Source: JAMHWD01 sp035911135
Lineage (GTDB): Bacteria > Pseudomonadota > Alphaproteobacteria > Micavibrionales > Micavibrionaceae
Direction: 5' to 3'
Length of the DNA: 64,000 nucleotides
NCBI GenBank assembly: GCA_035911135.1
Contig: JAMHWD010000045.1
Coordinates: forward strand, 254,473-318,472
The notes under the pieces were generated by a model. The model was not told the origin of the DNA. It did not search any database and saw only the letters and a program-made list of their open reading frames with translations. Made by a program: the position numbers and the translations under genes. The first letter of the stretch is position 1; each line of letters opens with the position of its first letter. Positions 50,370-59,210 of the stretch are shown here, in pieces.

Positions 50370-50726
50370 ATGAAAGCACCGATCACCATCACCGAAAAGG
50401 CCGCCGCGCAGATTGCAAATCTTCTGGGCAAAGCGCCGGAAGGTACGCAAGGCTTGCGTCTGAACATCAAGCAAAAGGGCTGTTCGGGGAATTCCTACGC
50501 CATGGAATATATCAAGCCGGGCGAGGCCTTGAGCGGTGATGATGTATTCGAGGGTAGCAGTGCAAAGCTCTATATCCCCAAGATGCATAGCTGGATGCTG
50601 TTCGGCCTGACCGTGGATTACATCACGGACAATTTGGGCAATTCACGTTTTGATTTCACAAACCCGAATGAGACGGGCCGCTGCGGCTGCGGCGAAAGCT
50701 TTGTTGTTGAAAAAACACAATTATGA
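50370..50726 (+). CDS. sufA: Iron-sulfur carrier protein SufA/IscA type
   Basis: An A-type carrier that delivers clusters to targets. The 118-residue protein has the three conserved cysteines, in KQKGCSGNSYAMEY and GRCGCGESF. It is the last gene of the suf unit, 24 bases after sufT. A promoter for the next gene begins eight bases after its stop. Confidence 0.96.
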   Translation: MKAPITITEKAAAQIANLLGKAPEGTQGLRLNIKQKGCSGNSYAMEYIKPGEALSGDDVFEGSSAKLYIPKMHSWMLFGLTVDYITDNLGNSRFDFTNPNETGRCGCGESFVVEKTQL

Positions 50727-50733
50727 GTGGCTC

Positions 50734-50762
50734 TTGACACTCTTGGGGCGCGTCTTTATACC
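50734..50762 (+). promoter_or_regulatory. Promoter of the 50807 gene
   Basis: A perfect TTGACA at 50734-50739 and TATACC at 50757-50762, 17 bases apart. Confidence 0.6.
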
Positions 50763-50784
50763 TGCTGTTATATAAAAAATAATT

Positions 50785-50805
50785 ATAGCAACAGGGTTAT
50801 GCTAT
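50785..50805 (+). promoter_or_regulatory. Hairpin over the start region of the 50807 gene
   Basis: ATAGCA at 50785-50790 pairs with TGCTAT at 50800-50805, with CAGGG in the loop, directly before ATG 50807. The loop holds the likely ribosome binding site, so the fold may modulate translation. Confidence 0.35.
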
Positions 50806-50806
50806 C

Positions 50807-51826
50807 ATGAAATTAAATCAGATTTTTTCTGCGCGTTCGCTTGCGCTGGCGGCATCTGTTTCTTTTGCGGCCATGACCGCCCCCGAAAGCGCAGATGCAT
50901 ATAGCTTTCATAATTCAAACAGCGGCGTCATGGGAGGAAGCGACAAGATGGAGCTGGTTTATCCCGATGGCTCGACCCGTGAATTTATTGTCTCCGAATA
51001 TGCCAATCAGGCAACGGATCTCACGCCGGAGCAAAGAGCGGAAAAAAAGCAGGTATTCGGGCAGATCCTTATTCCCTATATCCGCAATGTCCTGCCGCAT
51101 ATGCCGCAGGAAAGTCAGGACGAGTTTCACTGGGTTGTCGAGCATGCGGCTGAATCTGTTGGTGTGAGCGTCGAGGAAATGGTCGAGTATCTGGACTATG
51201 ATATAGAGCTGATCCACGCGGCCAATGAGGCATTTGAGGTCAGATGGGCGCTGGAGGAGCGCGGCTATCTTCTGGGTAGCGGGCGGGCAGACAATATCCA
51301 AAACAGTGATGCAGGATCATTCCTGTTTCAATTGGAAATATATAGCCGGGAAGAAATTGAGCGGATCAACGCGAATATGGCTGATTTGCGCGCAAAATAT
51401 CCGGATAAGATGGCGTTGCGGGTTTCGGATGTTAATGCACATGACCTTTTGGAGAGGCAGCGCGAGATTTTTGTGGATTTGCTGTTCGAGGACACAAGGG
51501 ATGTCGTGGCGCGTCTGGAATCCGGTCGCGCTGATATGCATAGTATGTCGGAGGAGGATGTTGAGACCCTGATCATGGCATCGGTCGCGATTGCCGCGCC
51601 GGACATGCTTTTCGACAGCGATGCGCCCAAAGAGCATCTCAACGGCATGATCCCGGCGCTGTTCGAGGCGCATCTGATCGAGGCAGGGCTGAATGATCCG
51701 ACCAACAGCTTTTATAATACAGTCTTTAAGACTCGCGGGCTTTATGATTTCCGCATCCTGCCGAATGAGGATGATTTCATGAATGACGTTATTGTTCCCG
51801 GTTATAACGAAATCTATCAGCCATAG
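50807..51826 (+). CDS. Uncharacterised secreted protein
   Basis: A 339-residue exported protein. The signal peptide (MKLNQIFSARSLALAASVSF and on, cleavage likely after ADA near residue 32) is followed by a mostly helical acidic domain with VYPDGSTREFIVSE-like and DEFHWVVEHAAESVGVSVEE segments. No catalytic motif is recognised. It has its own promoter and overlaps the convergent dusA gene by 10 bases. The family is not recognised. Confidence 0.82.
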   Translation: MKLNQIFSARSLALAASVSFAAMTAPESADAYSFHNSNSGVMGGSDKMELVYPDGSTREFIVSEYANQATDLTPEQRAEKKQVFGQILIPYIRNVLPHMPQESQDEFHWVVEHAAESVGVSVEEMVEYLDYDIELIHAANEAFEVRWALEERGYLLGSGRADNIQNSDAGSFLFQLEIYSREEIERINANMADLRAKYPDKMALRVSDVNAHDLLERQREIFVDLLFEDTRDVVARLESGRADMHSMSEEDVETLIMASVAIAAPDMLFDSDAPKEHLNGMIPALFEAHLIEAGLNDPTNSFYNTVFKTRGLYDFRILPNEDDFMNDVIVPGYNEIYQP

Positions 51827-52785
51827 ACGCTTTTGAGCGCTGTGCCGATCACATCGGGTTCTGCGCCGTTTTCATAGGGCAGGGTGCTTAATGTCCGCCG
51901 CCAGGCCTTGCCGCCCTTTTGATGATGGAACAGCCCCAGAATATGACGCGTGATGGATTTGACGGGCGTGCCTTGGGCTTGTTGATTTTGCGCGTAGGCA
52001 ATCATTTTTTCAGCAATTTCTGGCCGTGAGAGGGTTTGCGTATTGCCAAAGATCTCGCGCTCGATATCGGTCAGCATATAGGGATTGCTGTAAGCCTCGC
52101 GGCCAATCATGGCCCCGTCAAGGCCGCGTAGTTCTTTCTTGATCTGCGAAGCGCTGGTCAGGCCGCCATTGAGGATAATGGTCAGGTGCGGGTATTGGGC
52201 CTTGATCTCACGGGCGCGGTCGTAATTAAGTTCGGGAATTTCCCGGTTTTCCTTGGGGCTAAGGCCTGAGAGCCAGGCCTTGCGGGCATGGATGATAAAC
52301 TTGCGGCATCCTTTATCGGCAATGCGTCCCACAAATTCATCCAGAAAGGCAAAATCATCGAGATTATCAACACCGATGCGGCATTTGATGGTGACGGGCA
52401 CATCGGGCGCTGCATTTTGCATGGCATCGAAACATTCCGCCACATGGTCAGGGCGCTTCATCAGGCAGGCGCCAAACATGCCGTTTTGCACCCGGTCAGA
52501 CGGGCAGCCGCAATTCAGGTTAATCTCGTCATAGCCGTATTCAGCGCCGATTTTGGCGCAGTCCGCAAGGCCGGCAGGCGAGGAGCCGCCCAGTTGAAGC
52601 GCAATCGGGTGCTCGGCCGCATCAAAGCGCAGGAAGCGGTCCCGCTCGCCATGCAAGATCGCGCCCGTTGTCACCATTTCCGTGTAAAGCCGGACATGCG
52701 GCGATATGAGGCGCAGGAAATACCGGCAATGCCGGTCGGTCCAGTCCATCATGGGCGCAACGGATATTTCGGGCAAATCGTTCAT
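51817..52785 (-). CDS. dusA: tRNA-dihydrouridine(20/20a) synthase
   Basis: DusA reduces uridines in the tRNA D-loop with FMN and NADPH. The 322-residue protein has the DusA-type start ISVAPMMDWTDRHCRYFLR, the catalytic Cys in NCGCPSDRVQNGMFGACLM, and VTIKCRIGVD. The phosphate-binding LNGGLTSASQ and GAMIGREAYSNP complete the DusA pattern. Length is normal. Confidence 0.96.
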   Translation of the reverse strand: MNDLPEISVAPMMDWTDRHCRYFLRLISPHVRLYTEMVTTGAILHGERDRFLRFDAAEHPIALQLGGSSPAGLADCAKIGAEYGYDEINLNCGCPSDRVQNGMFGACLMKRPDHVAECFDAMQNAAPDVPVTIKCRIGVDNLDDFAFLDEFVGRIADKGCRKFIIHARKAWLSGLSPKENREIPELNYDRAREIKAQYPHLTIILNGGLTSASQIKKELRGLDGAMIGREAYSNPYMLTDIEREIFGNTQTLSRPEIAEKMIAYAQNQQAQGTPVKSITRHILGLFHHQKGGKAWRRTLSTLPYENGAEPDVIGTALKSVYG

Positions 52786-52858
52786 GGGCTTGTTTTACGC
52801 CTTTTTATGTCATTTACGCAAAAAGTTTTTGTCAAATCTTGGCGCATAAAGGTCATTC

Positions 52859-53410
52859 ATGTTAAAAAATCTCATGCGCCTGTTACAAATACTCCTGATT
52901 TCGATGCTTTTTATCATGCCCGCCGCCGCACAGGAGGCTGTCGAGGGCGAAGGCATCCCACGCCCGCGTTCGGCCAGCAATCCCTTTGAAGTCACTGGTC
53001 TGCCGCTGCCGCGCTTTGCCTCGCTGGGGTCGGAACGGGTGTTCATGCGGACAGGCCCCGGCAAGCAATACCCCACCACATGGGAGTATCAGCGCGAAGG
53101 TCTGCCGGTGGAAATTGTGATGGAGTTTGAGCTCTGGCGCAAAATCAAGGATTCCGAAGGCGTGGAAGGCTGGGTGCATAAATCCCTGCTCAGCGGCAAG
53201 CGCATGGGCATCATCCGCGGCGAGCAGCCGGTGGATATGCACCGCAAAGCAGAAGATGGCGCGCAGATCGTGGCACGCGCCGAACCCAAGGCTATTATCA
53301 AGATTGAGGAATGCCGCGGCCTGTGGTGCCGGGTCAGCGCCTCAGGCTATGGCGGATGGATGGAGAGAAAATATATTTGGGGTGTTTACCCGTCCGAAGA
53401 ATTCAATTAA
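52859..53410 (+). CDS. Secreted SH3-like domain protein
   Basis: A 183-residue exported protein. A signal peptide ending AAAQ (near residue 25) is followed by two bacterial SH3-like repeats of the SH3_4 type. The first is around FMRTGPGKQYPTTWEYQREG to GVEGWVHKSLLSG. The second is around VDMHRKAEDGAQIVARAEPK to GYGGWMERKYIWGVYP. Such domains often bind cell-wall peptides. Alphaproteobacteria commonly carry this conserved gene. It is divergent from dusA. Confidence 0.88.
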   Translation: MLKNLMRLLQILLISMLFIMPAAAQEAVEGEGIPRPRSASNPFEVTGLPLPRFASLGSERVFMRTGPGKQYPTTWEYQREGLPVEIVMEFELWRKIKDSEGVEGWVHKSLLSGKRMGIIRGEQPVDMHRKAEDGAQIVARAEPKAIIKIEECRGLWCRVSASGYGGWMERKYIWGVYPSEEFN

Positions 53411-53524
53411 CCTAATAAGACGGTTTGATTCACAGGACCGTTTCCTTCTGCTTACCCGCCAGTTACTCCTTATCAATCATCAATCTGTCCACAGATTTAT
53501 TCACAGGTTTATTCGCCTTACGCC

Positions 53525-54502
53525 ATGCATGTCATGACCAACAGGCCCGAAATGGGCGCGCGCCTTTATTCCAGAATAAGCAAGCTCTCCCGCTGCCCGG
53601 AGCGCGGCGTCGATGGCATGAAAATGATTCTGCATTTGTCAGGATTGATTGTTGAGACATGCCTTGTATTTGATTCCCCTGACGAGGCCATGGAAGCCAG
53701 CCTGCACAAGCTTGCCCAATTGCTGGACGCCGAGCCTTTAAGCGGGGCGCTGGGACTTCACGCCATGCCTCCCGCCCAGATTGTCGATAACGAGACCGAG
53801 CGCGGCCGTCAGGCGGCGCGCCTGTTCTTTGAAGAATGGATGGATTGCGCCTTTGAATGCCATGAATTGGTGATGCGCCTTACGCACCATGTCTTAAGCA
53901 CGTGGGAAGCCGAAGGCCATATGCCGCGCGCGGAAAGCCTGCGTCTGCTATGTGAGGGCGTTAAAGCCGCCATGGGCTTTGAGATCGCGGCGCAGGAGCT
54001 TTGCGATATCGCCATTGAATCCCAGATCGGCCTTAAGGGCTGGACGATGGGCGATTGTATCGCAGGCCTGAGTGCCGTAGCAGGCCGCAAACTGGCCTTA
54101 TCGCTGAACTCCCAGACCTGCATGATTTTCAAAGGCGCGGATATCCCCGATAATCTGGATACGATTGTGTATGTCATGACCAAGGAAGCGGTGCGTCTTG
54201 GCGTGCCGGCCGGGAGTGACTGGCGTTTTGGTCTGGCCGCCAATGATATGCCGCTCAATCCCCCGGTGGAGCTGATCCGTGGGCTGGAGCCGCATTGCAA
54301 GGCGTTCTTTCATCTGGCCAATATTCATAATCCTTTCGATCAGGCCGTGGCCTGCGCCAAGGCGGCCGGGCGTATGCTGGCCGTGGCATCGGGCGGGGAG
54401 TGGCCGGATATCGAGCCGGCGATTGCCAAGCCTCTCGCCATGTCCGCCATGACAGAATCCTATAAATTTGTCTGCATGGATTATGCAATCGCGCAGGTCT
54501 AG
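53525..54502 (+). CDS. Uncharacterised 325-residue protein
   Basis: A soluble, mainly helical protein. ATG 53525 and 53534 are both possible starts. It has cysteine and His residues scattered in helical blocks (FFEEWMDCAFECHELVMRLT) and a C-terminal alpha/beta part (MLAVASGGEWPDIEPAIAKP). No signal peptide, span or known motif is seen. DnaA-box-like sequences lie before it (53497) and after it (54522). The family is not recognised. Confidence 0.75.
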   Translation: MHVMTNRPEMGARLYSRISKLSRCPERGVDGMKMILHLSGLIVETCLVFDSPDEAMEASLHKLAQLLDAEPLSGALGLHAMPPAQIVDNETERGRQAARLFFEEWMDCAFECHELVMRLTHHVLSTWEAEGHMPRAESLRLLCEGVKAAMGFEIAAQELCDIAIESQIGLKGWTMGDCIAGLSAVAGRKLALSLNSQTCMIFKGADIPDNLDTIVYVMTKEAVRLGVPAGSDWRFGLAANDMPLNPPVELIRGLEPHCKAFFHLANIHNPFDQAVACAKAAGRMLAVASGGEWPDIEPAIAKPLAMSAMTESYKFVCMDYAIAQV

Positions 54503-54616
54503 CCCTGTGTTTTTCGTGAGCTGTGGATAGTTCAGGGCCAAAAGGTCTTGCAGCCCCTATACGATGGGCCTATAAATACCCGGATGGAAAATACGCTCAA
54601 ATCAGACAAGGGCTTC

Positions 54617-55135
54617 ATGTTTACGCCAAAACCCAGCTATTCCTACGATGAGATTATCGAATGCGGCCATGGCCGTCTGTTCGGTCCCGGCAATGCGAAA
54701 TTGCCGCTGCCGCCGATGCTGATGTTTGATCGCATCACGAATGTTTCCCTAGATGGCGGTGCCAATGGCAAGGGCGTGATCGAGGCCGAGTTCGATATCA
54801 ATCCCGATCTTTGGTTTTTCAAATGTCATTTTGAAGGCGATCCGGTGATGCCGGGATGCCTTGGTCTTGATGCCCTGTGGCAGTTGACCGGATTTTTTCT
54901 GGGCTGGACGGGCGCGCCGGGTTCAGGCCGCGCTCTGGGTCTTGGAGAGTTGAAGCTCACCGGGCAGGTGCAGCCCAATACAAAGCTTGTGAAATACGTT
55001 GTTGATCTAAAACGCGTGATCAACCGTAAACTTGTCCTGGGCATTGCCGATGGCAAGATGTATGCCGATGGCACGCTGATATATGAGGCTTCGGATCTTA
55101 AGGTCGGGTTGTTTGAAAATCCGAGCGCGATCTAA
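54617..55135 (+). CDS. fabA: 3-hydroxydecanoyl-ACP dehydratase/isomerase
   Basis: FabA dehydrates and isomerises C10 acyl-ACP to start unsaturated fatty acid synthesis. ATG 54617 gives 172 residues, aligned with the E. coli start, with AAGGG six bases upstream; longer starts at 54584 or TTG 54548 are possible. Catalytic residues are His in FFKCHFEGDPVMPGC and Asp in LGLDALWQLTGFFLG. It leads a fabA-fabB-fabI unit. Confidence 0.95.
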   Translation: MFTPKPSYSYDEIIECGHGRLFGPGNAKLPLPPMLMFDRITNVSLDGGANGKGVIEAEFDINPDLWFFKCHFEGDPVMPGCLGLDALWQLTGFFLGWTGAPGSGRALGLGELKLTGQVQPNTKLVKYVVDLKRVINRKLVLGIADGKMYADGTLIYEASDLKVGLFENPSAI

Positions 55136-55153
55136 GTTTACCACCAAACAGAA

Positions 55154-56386
55154 ATGGCTGACATGAAACGAGTCGTTATTACAGGGATCGGGATTATATC
55201 CTGCATTGGCCTGAACAAGGATGAAGTCGCGCAATCCCTGAAAGACGGGAAAAGCGGTATTTCGGCGGCGCCGGAATATGCGCAGATGGGTTTCCGTTCG
55301 CAGGTTCACGGCAAGCCGAATATCAATCTGGAAGAAGCCATCGATAAGCGCCTCTGGCGTTTTATGGGGGATGCCGCCGGATATTTGCATCTTTCGCTGG
55401 AGCAGGCGATTGCGGATGCAAAGCTGCCCGAAAATATTGTCAGCAATGAGCGCACCGGGATTATTGTTGGCTCCGGCGGGCCATCGACTCGCGCGCAGGT
55501 CGCTGCCGCTGATATCGCTCGTGAAAAAGGCCCCAAACGCGTAGGGCCGTTTGCTGTTCCTAAGGCCATGTGCTCGACAACTTCGGCAACGGCTGCGACA
55601 AATTTCAAGATCAAGGGCGTGAATTACACGATTTCCTCGGCCTGTTCGACTTCGGCGCATTGCATCGGCAACGCGGCCGAGCAGATCATGATGGGCAAGC
55701 AGGATGTGATGCTGGCCGGCGGCGGGGAGGAGCTGGACTGGACGCTCTCTGTCCTCTTTGATGCCATGGGCGCGATGTCCTCCAAATATAATGACACGCC
55801 GGAGCGCGCGGCGCGAGCTTATGATGCGAACCGCGATGGCTTTGTGATTGCAGGCGGCGGCGGCGCGGTGGTGCTGGAGAGCCTTGACCATGCTCTGGCG
55901 CGCGGCGCAAAAATCTATGCCGAAATTACAGGCTACGGCGCGACTTCGGATGGTCATGACATGGTGGCCCCATCGGGTGAGGGCGGCATGCGCGCCATGA
56001 AGCTGGCGCTTTCCACCGTCAAGACGCCTGTCACATATATCAATACGCATGGCACATCCACGCCCGTGGGCGATATCGGCGAGCTGAATGCGATTAAAGA
56101 GGCTTTTGAAGGCCGTCAGGACATCCCGCCGATCAGCGCGACAAAGTCGATGACAGGACATTCATTGGGCGCAGCCGGCGTGCAGGAGGCGATTTATTCG
56201 CTGTTGATGATGGAGCATGGATTTGTTGCGCCGTCTATCAATGTCGAGGATATGGATGAAGGCGCAAAAGCCTTCCCGATCGCCACAAAGCGCATTGATA
56301 ATGTCCAGCACCAGACAGTTATTTCCAATTCCTTCGGCTTTGGCGGCACAAATTGCTGTCTGGCCATGAGCAAGTACACAGGGTAA
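55154..56386 (+). CDS. fabB: 3-oxoacyl-ACP synthase I
   Basis: FabB elongates the cis-unsaturated intermediate made by FabA. The 410-residue thiolase-fold enzyme has the nucleophile Cys in ISSACSTSAHCIGNA, and His residues in NTHGTSTPVGDIGE and SMTGHSLGAAG. It starts 18 bases after fabA and ends two bases before fabI, so all three are one operon. Confidence 0.97.
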   Translation: MADMKRVVITGIGIISCIGLNKDEVAQSLKDGKSGISAAPEYAQMGFRSQVHGKPNINLEEAIDKRLWRFMGDAAGYLHLSLEQAIADAKLPENIVSNERTGIIVGSGGPSTRAQVAAADIAREKGPKRVGPFAVPKAMCSTTSATAATNFKIKGVNYTISSACSTSAHCIGNAAEQIMMGKQDVMLAGGGEELDWTLSVLFDAMGAMSSKYNDTPERAARAYDANRDGFVIAGGGGAVVLESLDHALARGAKIYAEITGYGATSDGHDMVAPSGEGGMRAMKLALSTVKTPVTYINTHGTSTPVGDIGELNAIKEAFEGRQDIPPISATKSMTGHSLGAAGVQEAIYSLLMMEHGFVAPSINVEDMDEGAKAFPIATKRIDNVQHQTVISNSFGFGGTNCCLAMSKYTG

Positions 56387-56388
56387 GC

Positions 56389-57201
56389 ATGAACGATTTT
56401 CTTCAAGGAAAAAAAGGCCTCATCATGGGCGTGGCAAATGACCACTCCATCGCCTGGGGCATGGCCAAGGCGCTTCACGGGGCGGGGGCTGATCTGGCCT
56501 TTACCTATCAGGGTGATGCCTTTGGCAAACGTGTAAAACCGCTGGCGGAATCGGTGGGTTCCCAAATCCTGCTGGATTGCGATGTCACATCCGAGGCCGA
56601 TCTTGATAAGGTTTTTGGCACGCTGCAAAAGGAATGGCAAAATCTTGATTTCATCGTCCATGCAATTGCCTATTCCGACAAGAACGAGCTGCAGGGGCGC
56701 TATGTTGATACAACGCTCGATAACTTCCTCAAGACCATGCATATCTCGTGTTATTCATTTACCTCCGTCATGCGCCGCGCCAAGACCATGATGAAGCCGG
56801 GCGGCTCTGCTGTTACGCTTTCGTACTACGGCGCGGAAAAAGTCATGCCCAATTATAACGTTATGGGCGTGGCCAAGGCCGCGCTGGAAGCCTCGACGCG
56901 CTATCTGGCCGCTGATCTGGGGCCGGAAGGCATACGCGTGAATGCGATTTCCGCCGGGCCTATGCGGACGCTGGCCGGGGCGGTCATTGGCGGATCGCGC
57001 ACGACATATAAATTCACGACGCTGGCCTCTCCGCTGCGCCGTCCGGTTGAATTGGACGAGCTGGGCGGCACGGCGCTTTATCTGCTTTCCGATCTCTCAT
57101 CCGCCGTGACGGGCGAGGTGCATTATGTGGATTGCGGCTTTAATGCCATGGGCATGCCCCCGCATGATCAGCTGGATGAGATCGTCAAGGGCAAGGCCTG
57201 A
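56389..57201 (+). CDS. fabI: Enoyl-ACP reductase (NADH)
   Basis: FabI reduces trans-2-enoyl-ACP in fatty acid elongation. The 270-residue SDR-fold protein shows GVANDHSIAWGMAKAL for NAD binding and the Tyr-x6-Lys type active site in MPNYNVMGVAKAALEASTRY, followed by AISAGPMRTLA. It is the target of triclosan in other species. It ends the fabA-fabB-fabI operon. Confidence 0.97.
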   Translation: MNDFLQGKKGLIMGVANDHSIAWGMAKALHGAGADLAFTYQGDAFGKRVKPLAESVGSQILLDCDVTSEADLDKVFGTLQKEWQNLDFIVHAIAYSDKNELQGRYVDTTLDNFLKTMHISCYSFTSVMRRAKTMMKPGGSAVTLSYYGAEKVMPNYNVMGVAKAALEASTRYLAADLGPEGIRVNAISAGPMRTLAGAVIGGSRTTYKFTTLASPLRRPVELDELGGTALYLLSDLSSAVTGEVHYVDCGFNAMGMPPHDQLDEIVKGKA

Positions 57202-57305
57202 TCGCTTTTTAATCGCAAGGCGGTTGAAAATCCCATTTCCCATTCTAGGTTAAAAGGCGCATATTCAAATGCGTTCGGTTTAACTTCATATGGGGATTTA
57301 ATTAC

Positions 57306-58346
57306 ATGGAATATCGCACTATGGGCCGTTCGGGCCTGAAAGTTCCGGTGCTGAGCTTTGGTACGGCCACCTTCGGCGGATCGAACGAGTTTTTCAAAAA
57401 ATGGGGCGATACGGATGTCAAGGAAGCCTCGCGGCTGATTGATGTCTGCCTCGATCATGGCGTGAATTTCTTTGATACGGCCAATATCTATTCTGATGGC
57501 GCATCAGAAGAAGTTCTGGGCGGCGCGATCAAGGGGCGGCGGGAGAAGCTGCTGATAGCCACCAAGGCGAGTTTTCAGAGTGGCGATATGCCAGCCGGAC
57601 AAGGATCATCCCGCTTTGCATTGATCCGCGAGTGTGAGGCCAGCCTCAAGCGTCTTGGGACGGATCATATTGATCTTTATTTCATGCATGGGTTTGACGG
57701 TATCACGCCGGTCGAGGAAACATTGCGCGCGCTGGATGATCTGATTACAGCAGGAAAAATACGTTATATAGGCTGCTCGAATTTCTCCGGCTGGCATGTG
57801 ATGAAATCGCTGGCGGCTGCGGAGAAGCATAGCCTCACGCGCTATATCGCGTATCAGGGGTATTACTCGCTGGTGGGGCGCGATTATGAATGGGAACTGA
57901 TGCCGCTTAACCTCGATCAGGGGCTGGGCGCGATGATCTGGAGCCCGCTGGGTTGGGGCCGTTTAACGGGGAAGATCCGCCGCGGCCAAGAAGCCAAGGA
58001 AGGACGCATGGCGCAGACTGGCGGCGCGGATGGTGGCCCGGAAGTGGATAGCGAGCTGCTGTATAATGTCGTGGACGTTCTGGATGAGATCGCGCAGGAA
58101 ACCGGCAAGACAATCCCGCAAGTGGCGCTGAACTGGCTGCTGCAGCGGCCCGGTATTTCCAACATCGTCGTGGGCGCGCGGAACGAAGAGCAGCTTAAGC
58201 AAAATCTGGGCGCGGTAGGCTGGAACCTCACAACCGAACAAGTGGCAAGGCTGGACGCGGTGAGCGGCAAAACGCCAGCCTATCCATACTGGCATCAAAT
58301 GGGATTTGATTCCATCAATCCCAAGCCGGTGAAGTGGAAAGGATAA
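57306..58346 (+). CDS. Aldo/keto reductase
   Basis: A 346-residue NADPH-dependent oxidoreductase with a TIM barrel. Active-site residues are Asp and Tyr in FDTANIYSDGASEEVLG, Lys in LLIATKASFQ, and His in YFMHGFDG. The late NWLLQRPGISNIVVGARNEE segment is typical of the YajO/Tas-like group. Substrate unknown. It has its own upstream region with a possible TTGAAA/TAGGTT promoter at 57224-57251. Confidence 0.92.
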   Translation: MEYRTMGRSGLKVPVLSFGTATFGGSNEFFKKWGDTDVKEASRLIDVCLDHGVNFFDTANIYSDGASEEVLGGAIKGRREKLLIATKASFQSGDMPAGQGSSRFALIRECEASLKRLGTDHIDLYFMHGFDGITPVEETLRALDDLITAGKIRYIGCSNFSGWHVMKSLAAAEKHSLTRYIAYQGYYSLVGRDYEWELMPLNLDQGLGAMIWSPLGWGRLTGKIRRGQEAKEGRMAQTGGADGGPEVDSELLYNVVDVLDEIAQETGKTIPQVALNWLLQRPGISNIVVGARNEEQLKQNLGAVGWNLTTEQVARLDAVSGKTPAYPYWHQMGFDSINPKPVKWKG

Positions 58347-58475
58347 GCGCCTGTTTTTTGCCTTTTTTACCGAGCGCATAAAAAGTTCCCTCGCATTAAA
58401 ATTATAAAGGTGGAAACAATCCTCCCCTTGCGGTGTTGGTGGATGGAGATTCACGAATATGCAAGGAGACTACCC

Positions 58476-59150
58476 ATGAAATATCAATCCTTATCATTGT
58501 TGATGGCAACGGCAGGCGTTCTGGTGCTGGGCATTGGCGGTGCATACGCCGAAGGCGGAACAAAATCAGGCGGTAGTGATGGTGGTAAATCCGCATCATT
58601 CAGCAGCAATTCAAACTCTTCCAATTCTAATGATTCCAATGCGGAAGCTCCCGGAAATGACGCTGATGATGGGGATTCAGAAGAGGGAGACAGCAATGAG
58701 GCCGTGGAGAACAGTGATGAAGACCGTGCACGAAATATATCGCGCTCGGCGGCCAGCCGCAGTCCGGGATCAAATTCATTTGATTACGGCGATGATCGTT
58801 CGGAGGCCACGCGCGGCCCCACCTCGTTTGATAATGATGCGGGCCGTACGGGCGCAGATTTTTCAAATGATGATGAACGCGATTACAATGCCACAGGCGT
58901 GGGATCGGAAAGCGTTAATTCTGGTGAAAACAACAATATTAGCGGTACTGCCAACACAGGCGTGACATTTGGCGCAAGCGATACGGATGGCAATGGTTAT
59001 GTTTCCGAACAGGAGTTCCGCAATTCACTGGATTCCGATTTCTCGCAGGACAGCTTTAATGAGTTTGATGCGAATGGTGACGGGACGCTTAATTCCACCG
59101 AGTATGATGCGTATTTCAGCACATCCACGCGTAATAACGCTGAAAGATAA
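58476..59150 (+). CDS. Secreted EF-hand protein with Ser/Asn/Asp-rich region
   Basis: A 224-residue exported protein. ATG 58476 follows AAGGAG; the signal peptide is MKYQSLSLLMATAGVLVLGI and on, cleaved near AYA. Residues 25-150 are low complexity, rich in Ser, Asn, Asp and Gly. The C-terminal part has two EF-hand loops, DTDGNGYVSEQE and DANGDGTLNSTE, which should bind calcium. It is very acidic. It could be a periplasmic or surface calcium-binding protein; partners are unknown. Confidence 0.88.
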   Translation: MKYQSLSLLMATAGVLVLGIGGAYAEGGTKSGGSDGGKSASFSSNSNSSNSNDSNAEAPGNDADDGDSEEGDSNEAVENSDEDRARNISRSAASRSPGSNSFDYGDDRSEATRGPTSFDNDAGRTGADFSNDDERDYNATGVGSESVNSGENNNISGTANTGVTFGASDTDGNGYVSEQEFRNSLDSDFSQDSFNEFDANGDGTLNSTEYDAYFSTSTRNNAER

Positions 59151-59175
59151 ATAGAATTTTCAACTCCCCCCGGTT

Positions 59176-59204
59176 GGCCGGCTTCATCATGAATGAGGCC
59201 GGCC
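59176..59204. terminator. Strong hairpin between convergent genes
   Basis: GGCCGGC at 59176-59182 pairs with GCCGGCC at 59198-59204, with an inner TTCAT/ATGAA pairing. It lacks a U-tract, so it is only a possible terminator or mRNA-stabilising hairpin for the EF-hand and ugpQ genes. Confidence 0.4.
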
Positions 59205-59210
59205 TTGGCG

